Assembly (NCBI GenBank): GCA_044355095.1
Contig: JBIKYT010000021.1
Span: 1 to 30,407 of the forward strand
Length of the DNA stretch: 30,407 nt
Source: Casp-actino8 sp044355095
GTDB lineage: Bacteria; Actinomycetota; Acidimicrobiia; Acidimicrobiales; Ilumatobacteraceae
Reading direction: 5' to 3'
Both the position numbers and the translations under genes were made by a program. A model generated the notes under the pieces. That model was not told the origin of the DNA. It worked only from the letters and a program-made list of their open reading frames with translations, and did not search any database. How positions within the stretch are numbered: the stretch's first letter is position 1; each line of letters begins with the position of its first letter. Positions 8,385-14,585 of this stretch are shown in pieces.

Positions 8385-9605
8385 TTAGATCGCTGTAGAG
8401 ATGACCGATAGAAATGGTGAGAGACCACTGACGCTGTTTGAGAACGAATAGATGTACGTACTCAACTGTTGGTAGTTGTCTTGAGTGAGATCGGCAACGG
8501 CCACGAGACGATTGCCATCGACAACGATCCGACATCCAGCAGTACCTTCGTTGATGGCATTGATTTCACGGTATAAATCTGCTGACGCAATCACATCATC
8601 TTGGATTTCGTACGACGCACGGTACTTGTAGTGACCGTAACGAGGTTCGTCGGGGAGGGCGGAAAGTTCGATGATGCCTTGTTCAAGATCGGGGAACATT
8701 AATGACACCCGACTGCAGTCTTCCCAAACATACGGGATATCGCCGACAACGTCGTCGAGATCGTGGCCCCACTGTTTGACATTGGCAATAGCGGGAACGT
8801 ACATCGCCCAATTCTCACCTGACAACTTCATATGGCTTAGTCCCTCGGGAGACATATGAAGTTTGACTTGACCGAATTTTTCAGCGGCCATCGGATCGCG
8901 AAGAAGTTTCAAGATGGCGGAGTGAGCAATATTGAACGGTTTGAGTTCGACGCCCGGTTGCAATGTTTCGAACTCGGCAGGCATGCGGTACTCGTGGACG
9001 CCAGCCTGAACAACTGTCCAGTCGGCCTGGAAAACCAATTGATTATGGGCAAAGTCGCATGTGACGCGCATCGGTGTGTTCATGCCGTTGGCCATGCCGC
9101 CGGTTGGCCAAACACGAGCCGAGGACAACATGGTCCACAAACCAGTGGGGTCAACGGTTGTGGTCAAAAGTGACTCAACCTGAGGAACCATTGGCGGGCA
9201 TTTTGCATTGGGGTTTTGTGAAACCGACATGGAGTATGTGTTGTAGGTCAGCGTGACCCACTCATCGCTCAACGTGACGGTCATGTCGCGTGATAAATCT
9301 TCGGTAGCAGACAATGAGAATTTACCCATAGTGACCAAGACGTGTTCGGGAATGGGGAAGGCCCACGCTTCGCTGTCTTCGATGCCATAACGGCCCAGTT
9401 CATCTTCTCGACTGAACACCACGGTCGTGATTCCGTTGGCGGTGACGAGCCATTCACGCAAACCCTCGCGAGAAGTGACCCAAATGGACGCTCCGGTGTC
9501 CTCCTTGAACTGCATCGGTGCCATAAAGGTGGCCAAAAGTTCAAATTCACCAGGTGTGATGACAAATGAAACGGAACGTTGTGTGGGTGTGGTGTCAGCG
9601 GTCAT
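8385..9605 (-). CDS. Unknown 406-aa protein of the VWA/AAA+ cassette; possible sliding-clamp-like fold plus YbjN-like C-terminus
   Basis: I do not recognise a named family with certainty. Residues up to about 300 alternate strands and helices. Two blocks look related: PIPEHVLVTMGKF...MTVTLSDEWVTLTY and FNIAHSAILKLLRDP...VKLHMSPEGLSHMKL. The spacing recalls the repeated domains of DnaN-type clamps. The last 90 residues (ADLYREINAINEGTAG, VVDGNRLVAVADLTQDN) recall YbjN/type III chaperone-like domains. Both comparisons are impressions without a search. There is no signal peptide or membrane segment, so it is probably cytoplasmic. The ATG at 9605 follows AGGA 4 nt upstream. It is the last gene of the minus-strand cassette, 86 nt after the HExxH/VWA gene, and the gap carries 10-bp tandem repeats. 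Confidence 0.8.
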   Translation of the reverse strand: MTADTTPTQRSVSFVITPGEFELLATFMAPMQFKEDTGASIWVTSREGLREWLVTANGITTVVFSREDELGRYGIEDSEAWAFPIPEHVLVTMGKFSLSATEDLSRDMTVTLSDEWVTLTYNTYSMSVSQNPNAKCPPMVPQVESLLTTTVDPTGLWTMLSSARVWPTGGMANGMNTPMRVTCDFAHNQLVFQADWTVVQAGVHEYRMPAEFETLQPGVELKPFNIAHSAILKLLRDPMAAEKFGQVKLHMSPEGLSHMKLSGENWAMYVPAIANVKQWGHDLDDVVGDIPYVWEDCSRVSLMFPDLEQGIIELSALPDEPRYGHYKYRASYEIQDDVIASADLYREINAINEGTAGCRIVVDGNRLVAVADLTQDNYQQLSTYIYSFSNSVSGLSPFLSVISTAI

Positions 9606-9660
9606 GTATTCCTAACGAGTGAGTGGGTCGAATATGTGCGTTGTGTGAAATGTCCGTCGT

Positions 9661-9700
9661 GTCATTTCATGTCATGTCAGTTCATGTCAGTTCATGTCAT
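9661..9700 (-). repeat. 10-bp tandem repeats (TGACATGAAC on the minus strand)
   Basis: Four consecutive 10-nt units (plus strand GTCATTTCAT, GTCATGTCAG, TTCATGTCAG, TTCATGTCAT) share the core CATGTCA or close variants, with a period of one DNA helical turn. They span the stop codon of the HExxH/VWA gene (9692-9694) and the gap before the 406-aa gene. They may be protein-binding sites or a simple-sequence expansion. Confidence 0.6.
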
Positions 9701-11083
9701 GCGTGATCGCCAGGCTTGACTTTGGGCGATTGGGCCAACTGCCGAAGCCTTGAGAACATCGCCTTTGGCGGCTTTCGTGAGTGCTTTGACAGCGGTCTCA
9801 ACGTCGGCAACTTGATGGATGTGATTGATCGCTACGATGCGGGCGCATTCTTCAGTGAGGTCTGAGTGGACATCATCGGTTTCGTCGGTGACATGGCCGT
9901 CACACACCCATAGCATTGGTTCGCCATTTCTGCGACGTCTTAAGGCGTATTGCAAAGCCGGTCCATCGACTCCGTTGCCACCATTGCCAACTGGAACTTC
10001 ATCGACCACCTGTCCGCGATCGGCGAGCACCCAAAGATTTGGCTTACCTTGCGATCGGGGTTCGTGACTGTAACCAATGATCACGCATCCTGGAGCTGCC
10101 TCAATGATGCGCCACAAATCGCCATCGGTAAGGCGCATTGAGCCCGATTGATCGATGAGTACAACTCCACCTTGGCCACGTTTGCGATGATCAAAAACGC
10201 GACGTTGGGGATCGGTGAGTAATCGATCGAGATGTCGTGGATGACGGCCAACATTGGTTGGGCGTCGACGACGACCGAGTCGACCATCAACACGGTTGGG
10301 GCGATTGATTGATAATTCAACAACCGGAGCAAATTTGCCAGGCACACCCTGAGTTCCGCCTTTAAGGGAGTCGGCATCGGGTGGAATTTCGCCTTCGCTC
10401 GTTTCGTTGATGAGTACGCGATGAATGAAACGAGCGACTTCCACAGTGAAAGCCCATCCTGCCGTGGCGAGATCCCAGGGTTCAGTTGACGCGATGTGTT
10501 CAACGCCATGAGAGGCCGCTTCACGCCACATCTTGCGCATCTGACGACCCAGTTCGCGCAACGTCGCAACCCATTCGGGCCGCACTGATTTCACACCACT
10601 GATCAATCCAGCAAATGCTTTTGTGCCAACTGTTGCGGCGGTCATGTGGACGAGTGAATTCCAATCATTGTTTTGAGCCAGACGTTCGCCGGTACGTTTC
10701 TCGCTGCCGTCAGCGAGAAACTTCATCACTGGAAAGCCCGCTGTATCAACCAACATATTGACGCGAAATTCTTCGGCAACAGTCATGGTTTCAATCGAGA
10801 TGTATGCGACATCGTCGGGGACCCAGATATGAGTGGGGCTGACCTTCGCGTGCATCAACTCATGGGCGCGAATACAACGCGATGTTTCATCGGCACCAAC
10901 TGGAACTTGCATACGATGGGCGACTAAGTCGGTGAAAGCCTCGCCGCGTTGGGCCGCACCTTCGACAACTGTCCAAGGTGCGGCTGTGCGGTCTTCGCGT
11001 GATAGCCATTCGGGCATGGCAATGCGCTTTTCTACGACGACTCGTTGATTTTTGTTTCGGCGAGCTGTGGAACTGCCCGTCAT
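9692..11083 (-). CDS. HExxH metallopeptidase-like domain fused to a VWA domain (DUF2201-like architecture)
   Basis: The 463-aa protein has an N-terminal zincin-like motif HELMH at residues 74-78. A candidate downstream acidic zinc ligand lies in AEEFRVN (about 103-109). The C-terminal half is a von Willebrand A domain beginning VVLIDQSGSM, with the MIDAS motif DQSGS at 311-315 and a third metal-ligand region WVCDGHVTDE. This order resembles DUF2201-type proteins (metallopeptidase-like plus VWA), though the match is by eye. A basic arginine-rich linker (RLGRRRRPTNVGR) separates the halves. The ATG overlaps the stop of the AAA+ ATPase gene by 4 nt, implying translational coupling and a partnership: MoxR-type ATPases commonly act with VWA proteins. 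Whether the peptidase site is active, and on what target, is unknown. Confidence 0.82.
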   Translation of the reverse strand: MTGSSTARRNKNQRVVVEKRIAMPEWLSREDRTAAPWTVVEGAAQRGEAFTDLVAHRMQVPVGADETSRCIRAHELMHAKVSPTHIWVPDDVAYISIETMTVAEEFRVNMLVDTAGFPVMKFLADGSEKRTGERLAQNNDWNSLVHMTAATVGTKAFAGLISGVKSVRPEWVATLRELGRQMRKMWREAASHGVEHIASTEPWDLATAGWAFTVEVARFIHRVLINETSEGEIPPDADSLKGGTQGVPGKFAPVVELSINRPNRVDGRLGRRRRPTNVGRHPRHLDRLLTDPQRRVFDHRKRGQGGVVLIDQSGSMRLTDGDLWRIIEAAPGCVIIGYSHEPRSQGKPNLWVLADRGQVVDEVPVGNGGNGVDGPALQYALRRRRNGEPMLWVCDGHVTDETDDVHSDLTEECARIVAINHIHQVADVETAVKALTKAAKGDVLKASAVGPIAQSQAWRSRMT

Positions 11084-11895
11084 GATGCCTTCGCGATTGG
11101 CTTTGAGGCCGCTGCTTTGGTGACGCCATCAATACGAATCGCATCAAGAATGTCTTTGGAGTGGTTGCCAAACACCAAGAATGCGGCCCTTTCAATATCC
11201 ATCCCCTGGATGCAGAGTTGATCAAAGGCCATGAATAATCTAACGCTGAAACGCCGAGCCTTGTCGGCATCAACAGCAGCCGAAGCTGGTGCCCGAAGAT
11301 GTGGTGACAATTGAGCAAGTGCACCTGGATGTGGTCGATCAATGCGAATGGCGATCGGGAAGCGATCGCGAAGAGCGACAGGTAAATCGCGCATATCTTC
11401 GATGTTGGTTGTCATGACCACCGAAAAATTCTTCGCTGGTTTGAAAACGTGGCCCGTGTCGGGGTGTTGCCATGAAGCACTCTCGGGGGAGTCGAACATG
11501 TTGAGTAAGAGTGACAACACGTCACCAGATGCGCGGTCGATTTCGTCGGCCACAATGCGACCACCGGTTTGCCCGTTACCTTGCCAAGCTTTCAGCACGG
11601 CCCCGTCGAGCCACTTCCAGGTTCCGTCTGCGGTAGGCATGAAGTGACCAGTCACATCGGCTGCCGTCATGTCCTCGTTGCAGATCAAACGAAAAGCGCC
11701 GCCCGAGACATCGCCCACAGTGAGCCCAGCAAAAGTTTTTCCAGTTCCTGGAGGCCCGAACAAAATCAAGCGATCAATTCCGGCGGCGAGAGCGTCTCGG
11801 ACGTCTTTCCAGCAGGAGGGGAGGTCGTGTTCGACGATGTTGGCAGTACCGATAGGTACTGGAGTGATGACTTTGCGGGTGGTCTCTGGTTTCAA
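11080..11895 (-). CDS. MoxR/dynein-related AAA+ ATPase (AAA_5-like)
   Basis: This 271-aa single-domain AAA+ protein has Walker A GPPGTGKT (47-54), Walker B RIVADEID (113-120), sensor-1 MTTN (161-164) and an arginine-finger-type RDRF (176-179). The segment DVTGHFMPTADGTWKWLDGAVLKA, cited here only in part (GTWKWLDG), is the pre-sensor beta-hairpin region typical of MoxR-like ATPases that remodel or load partners. It starts with TTG at 11895, preceded by a good AAGGAGA (11901-11907). It overlaps the downstream VWA gene by 4 nt, so the two products are probably made together. An upstream hairpin (11945-11982) and a repeated 13-mer (11921-11933) suggest it has its own regulatory region. Confidence 0.9.
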   Translation of the reverse strand: MKPETTRKVITPVPIGTANIVEHDLPSCWKDVRDALAAGIDRLILFGPPGTGKTFAGLTVGDVSGGAFRLICNEDMTAADVTGHFMPTADGTWKWLDGAVLKAWQGNGQTGGRIVADEIDRASGDVLSLLLNMFDSPESASWQHPDTGHVFKPAKNFSVVMTTNIEDMRDLPVALRDRFPIAIRIDRPHPGALAQLSPHLRAPASAAVDADKARRFSVRLFMAFDQLCIQGMDIERAAFLVFGNHSKDILDAIRIDGVTKAAASKPIAKAS

Positions 11896-11920
11896 GCTGC
11901 TCTCCTTGTTGTCGGTTGAT

Positions 11921-11933
11921 ACTTAAACGAATG
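11921..11933 (-). promoter_or_regulatory. 13-mer shared with the upstream VWA gene leader (copy 2)
   Basis: ACTTAAACGAATG (plus-strand reading) lies 26 nt upstream of the AAA+ ATPase start. It differs by one base from ACTCAAACGAATG at 12726-12738, just before the VWA gene. A weaker relative, TAACGAGTG, occurs at 9613-9621 before the 406-aa gene. A common operator or promoter element for the cassette is plausible. Confidence 0.4.
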
Positions 11934-11944
11934 ATCAAGGGAAC

Positions 11945-11982
11945 TGTGTGCTGTCACCCCGCTGATGGGGTGACAGCACACA
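11945..11982 (-). terminator. Perfect 16-bp hairpin between the VWA and AAA+ genes
   Basis: TGTGTGCTGTCACCCC (11945-11960) pairs perfectly with GGGGTGACAGCACACA (11967-11982) around a 6-nt loop. It lies 12 nt after the VWA stop codon and before the AAA+ ATPase gene. On the transcribed (minus) strand the following bases are GTTCCCTTGATC, with no uninterrupted T-tract. It may be an imperfect terminator, an attenuator or an mRNA-stabilising structure. Confidence 0.55.
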
Positions 11983-11993
11983 AACCCTCAAGA

Positions 11994-12722
11994 TCACAGA
12001 TCTTCAAATTCTTCGTCTTCATCTGGCTGAATTAAGAAGCTCTCACTCTTCATGAAGCGCTCTGCCATCGGCATGGCCGAGTAGGCACGAACTGAGCGGG
12101 ACACGCTCAACAGTGCATTGGTCATACCTTCTTCTGATGCATCAAAATTCATGGTGTTTCCTGGAGCAAAGCCAACCTGGCCGCCAGCCTCGAACGCATC
12201 CTGATTTGCACCAAGGAAGACGAAAACCCAGCCTTGTGCTTTGCGTTCGGCGATCAGAGTGAAGATGGCATCTTGGGTGAATTTGCGGCTCGCATTTTCG
12301 CCACCGTCGGTGAAGATGACGACGACTTGTGATTCTGGATCATTGCCTTTGGCGGCTCGCTTGGCAATGCGCTGGTCGGCCTTCTTGATGACTGCGCCGA
12401 TGGCGTCGTACAAAGGAGTCATGCCATTGATGACATAGTCCTTGCCGGTGATCTTGCGAGCTGTCTTCACGTTGCTCTTGGGCAAGATGGTCTGAATGCC
12501 GTCTTCGTCCTTGAGGGACGGGAACTGCACAATTGTGACTTTGGCATCGTTATCTGAGGATGCTTGTTCGGCGATGAAATCGTTGAGACCTTTGATCACG
12601 GTCTCGTGGAGGTGGTTCATCGAACCGCTGGCATCGGCCACGATCGAGATGAATGTCGCCTGAGCGGTCTCGGGAGTAGCGGTGGACGGGGGATTATTTT
12701 GGGCTGTCGTTGTTGTTGTCAT
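11994..12722 (-). CDS. VWA domain protein (TerY/Mg-chelatase-D-like), cytoplasmic
   Basis: This 242-aa protein is essentially one von Willebrand A domain. After a Thr-rich start it reads FISIVADASGSM (MIDAS DASGS at residues 30-34), GMTPLYDAIG (second metal motif) and VVIFTDGGENAS (third). All motifs are intact, so divalent-metal-dependent partner binding is expected. No signal peptide is present. The C-terminus is strongly acidic (PDEDEEFEDL). I chose the ATG at 12722 over a TTG at 12731. It is the first gene of a minus-strand cassette with an AAA+ ATPase and a second VWA protein, and it probably supplies a substrate- or partner-binding subunit. The Thr-rich start and the 13-mer element immediately upstream are unusual. 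Confidence 0.88.
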   Translation of the reverse strand: MTTTTTAQNNPPSTATPETAQATFISIVADASGSMNHLHETVIKGLNDFIAEQASSDNDAKVTIVQFPSLKDEDGIQTILPKSNVKTARKITGKDYVINGMTPLYDAIGAVIKKADQRIAKRAAKGNDPESQVVVIFTDGGENASRKFTQDAIFTLIAERKAQGWVFVFLGANQDAFEAGGQVGFAPGNTMNFDASEEGMTNALLSVSRSVRAYSAMPMAERFMKSESFLIQPDEDEEFEDL

Positions 12723-12725
12723 GTA

Positions 12726-12738
12726 ACTCAAACGAATG
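12726..12738 (-). promoter_or_regulatory. 13-mer shared with the AAA+ gene leader (copy 1)
   Basis: ACTCAAACGAATG (plus-strand reading) ends 3 nt from the VWA start codon. It matches 12 of 13 bases with the copy at 11921-11933. No clear ribosome binding site is present before this VWA gene, so the element may belong to the promoter or operator. Confidence 0.4.
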
Positions 12739-12788
12739 CCGTCCTACAAAGTGTGCGCTCGGGAGAGAAATTTTTGAGTGATCCTTGG

Positions 12789-12939
12789 TTGGGTAGGGCT
12801 GCTAGTTGGGATGCTCGTCGCTGGCTCGTGGTTGACTCACTGACGTCGCCCACACACCGCCGTTCTCTTTCAGGTCTGAGATGTGGGCTCAGTCAACGTT
12901 CATCACCCACGACCAGCTGCGCATCCCAACTACTCCCAA
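12789..12939. ncRNA. Candidate structured element: nested, interrupted long stem
   Basis: A series of nested pairings spans about 150 nt: TTGGG/CCCAA (12789-12793, 12935-12939), TAGTTGGGATGC/GCATCCCAACTA (12803-12814, 12921-12932), GCTGG/CCAGC (12820-12824, 12913-12917), CGTGG/CCACG (12827-12831, 12907-12911), TTGACT/AGTCAA (12832-12837, 12891-12896), and GCCCACA/TGTGGGC (12848-12854, 12882-12888). Asymmetric internal loops separate the stems and a 27-nt terminal loop closes the structure. This is more typical of a folded RNA than of a simple palindromic operator. A DNA cruciform or small mobile element is the alternative. No ORF explains it, and the strand is undetermined. It occupies the only gap longer than 300 nt (12723-13121). 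Confidence 0.5.
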
Positions 12940-12961
12940 ACAACTGACAACTCGCTGCATT

Positions 12962-12995
12962 AACTCACGACTCCTCAACTAAGTGATCGTGAGTT
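12962..12995. repeat. Second inverted repeat in the same gap
   Basis: AACTCACGA (12962-12970) and TCGTGAGTT (12987-12995) form a perfect 9-bp stem around a 16-nt loop. It follows the larger element by 22 nt. A further AT-rich inverted repeat, TTGAAAA/TTTTCAA (13050-13056, 13060-13066), lies between it and the HNH promoter. Confidence 0.55.
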
Positions 12996-13083
12996 CTCTA
13001 GTCGCGGGTCAAGTTGTAGTTTCTACCACCAGTTTTGATGGCAATATTGTTGAAAACTTTTTTCAAAAAACCCTTGATTTCAT

Positions 13084-13113
13084 TTGCTTTTTGCCACACC
13101 CAACTGGCATACT
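13084..13113 (+). promoter_or_regulatory. Promoter of the DUF222/HNH gene
   Basis: TTGCTT (13084-13089) and CATACT (13108-13113) are separated by 18 nt and resemble -35 and -10 boxes. The -10 box ends 8 nt before the ATG and no ribosome binding site precedes it, so the message is probably leaderless or nearly so. Confidence 0.5.
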
Positions 13114-13114
13114 A

Positions 13115-13128
13115 AGAACATATGTTCT
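13115..13128 (+). promoter_or_regulatory. LexA (SOS) box-like palindrome over the HNH start codon
   Basis: AGAACATATGTTCT is a perfect 14-bp palindrome whose core GAAC-ATAT-GTTC fits the Gram-positive/actinobacterial LexA pattern (GAAC, four bases, GTTC). It lies immediately after the -10 box and contains the start codon, an ideal place for repression. Control by LexA is inferred from the motif. Confidence 0.65.
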
Positions 13129-14426
13129 CACGTGATCTGACACCAAAAACCGCAGAAAGTAACAGTGGTTTTCTCGTTGCAGGTTTGCGTGCAGCGTGGT
13201 CAGCACAATCCTCAATTGTTGATGGTGACGATGCAATGTCACGTTTGGTTGAGCTTGAGAAAGCGTCACGGTTTATTGAAGCTGCTCGTGCCGAAGTGTT
13301 GGCTGAGGTTGATCGCACCGGAGCATTTCGTGATCACGGCCACACCACCATGGCCGGCTGGTTGCGAGCCGGTATTTCCTACAGTGCAGGTGACGCGAAA
13401 CATCTTGTGAAAGTCGCGCGCATGGTCGTCGAATTTCCACAAATCTCTGAACGTCTACAGGCCGGAACGATCGGTGTCGCCCAAGTCCGTCGTTTGGCTG
13501 CCGCGCACGCCAACAAACGAGTCTCAGCAGAACTACCTGCTTTCATGGACATGTTGGCCGACCGCGCCGAAGACATGCCGTATGAAGATTTCAACACGGT
13601 CATGATCCGCTGGGAACATTACGCAGACGCCGACGGAGCGCACCGCAACAGCGAACGGGTTCACGAAGACCGCGACGCCACCGTTCACCCGGTTGGCGAT
13701 GTTGTTTACATTGACGCCAAAGTTGGCACCGCGCAAGGCGCGTTCATGCTCGAAGTGTTCGAGAAGTACGTTCAAGCAGAACTCGCCCAAGACCTCGCTG
13801 ATCGTGATGCGAAAGGGTTGGATTTGTATTCCGATTTGGCTCGCACCGCCAAACAACGACGAGCCGACGCCATGTATGCAATCTTCGCTAGTGCCGCGAA
13901 CAGCCGGTTCGCCCCGTCAGATCCAGTCGTAAACATTGTGATCGACGCAGCTACCTATGAAACCGCTCTCACCGCACTGTTAAACGACACACCACTGCCA
14001 TCGCTGCTAGGCACACCCAGCACGTTTGGTTCACGACGTTGCGAAACCACCGCTGGTGTTGCGATTGATCCGTTTGATGCGATCGTCGCATCAATGATCG
14101 GTCACGTACGACGAGTTGTCATGAGTTCACCAAGCACAGTGATTGATCTCGGACGAAAATCACGATTATTCACTGGTTCATCACGAGAAGCGATCTTTTT
14201 GAGACGAAGAAAATGCATTTGGCCAGGCTGCACAGCTTTAACATGCGAGGCCGACCATCGCACACCCTGGGCTGAAGGTGGAACAACATCACCCGACAAC
14301 GGCGACCCGTTATGCCGAAAACACAACCGCTATAAAGCAACCGCGGGCTACACCACAACCATCAACCATGTAACTGGAATGACTCACGTCCACACATCAG
14401 ACGGCCGAGAACTCGTCCCCGTCTAA
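13122..14426 (+). CDS. DUF222 domain HNH endonuclease (13E12-repeat-type)
   Basis: The 434-aa protein combines an N-terminal helical DUF222 domain (from about residue 40 to 300) with a C-terminal HNH nuclease domain. The motif is KCIWPGC...EADHRTPWAEGG...PLCRKHNRYK. It contains the paired cysteines (CxxxxC and CxxH-type) that bind zinc and the DH...N...H residues expected for catalysis, all intact. This is the common actinobacterial 13E12-type family, often present in many copies, whose biological role is unresolved. The start at 13122 is supported by CATACT 8 nt upstream and by the LexA-like palindrome that includes it. From memory, 13E12-family genes were among reported LexA-controlled genes in mycobacteria, which agrees with the box here. 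A structured element lies directly upstream. Confidence 0.92.
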   Translation: MFSRDLTPKTAESNSGFLVAGLRAAWSAQSSIVDGDDAMSRLVELEKASRFIEAARAEVLAEVDRTGAFRDHGHTTMAGWLRAGISYSAGDAKHLVKVARMVVEFPQISERLQAGTIGVAQVRRLAAAHANKRVSAELPAFMDMLADRAEDMPYEDFNTVMIRWEHYADADGAHRNSERVHEDRDATVHPVGDVVYIDAKVGTAQGAFMLEVFEKYVQAELAQDLADRDAKGLDLYSDLARTAKQRRADAMYAIFASAANSRFAPSDPVVNIVIDAATYETALTALLNDTPLPSLLGTPSTFGSRRCETTAGVAIDPFDAIVASMIGHVRRVVMSSPSTVIDLGRKSRLFTGSSREAIFLRRRKCIWPGCTALTCEADHRTPWAEGGTTSPDNGDPLCRKHNRYKATAGYTTTINHVTGMTHVHTSDGRELVPV

Positions 14427-14463
14427 TAAAAACCAGTCACCGTGTGTTGAGAGCGCGGCCTGC

Positions 14464-14491
14464 AGTTGCAAAGTCAACGTGTAGAGCAACT
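14464..14491 (+). terminator. Weak hairpin after the HNH gene
   Basis: AGTTGC (14464-14469) and GCAACT (14486-14491) can pair and are followed by ATTTTC. The stem is short and the T-run brief, so termination here is only a possibility. Confidence 0.2.
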
Positions 14492-14573
14492 ATTTTCAGA
14501 AGAATTCTTTGAGAGATTTGTGAGATTTTTATAAGTGCAAATCATTTCGTCGTTATGTGTAATGAACTAGTGA

Positions 14574-14585
14574 CATACTCGGTTT
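14574..14585 (+). promoter_or_regulatory. -10 box for a leaderless helicase mRNA
   Basis: CATACT at 14574-14579 ends 6 nt before the ATG at 14586, and no ribosome binding site is present. The same hexamer precedes the HNH gene. A convincing -35 box was not found. Confidence 0.45.

Noticed and set aside
9661..9700. CRISPR array
   Set aside because: The units are only 10 nt and contiguous, with no spacers.
11945..11982. Classical rho-independent terminator
   Set aside because: The stem is strong but no T-rich run follows on either strand; it was listed as terminator-like with low certainty only.
12723..13121. A missed small protein in the long gap
   Set aside because: The frame at 12564-12947 is mostly antisense to the VWA gene and lacks coding character; the gap is better explained by structured repeats.
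13122..14426. Group I intron or inteing-type homing nuclease
   Set aside because: The HNH protein has a full DUF222 domain and its own promoter; no split host gene or intron core was found around it.
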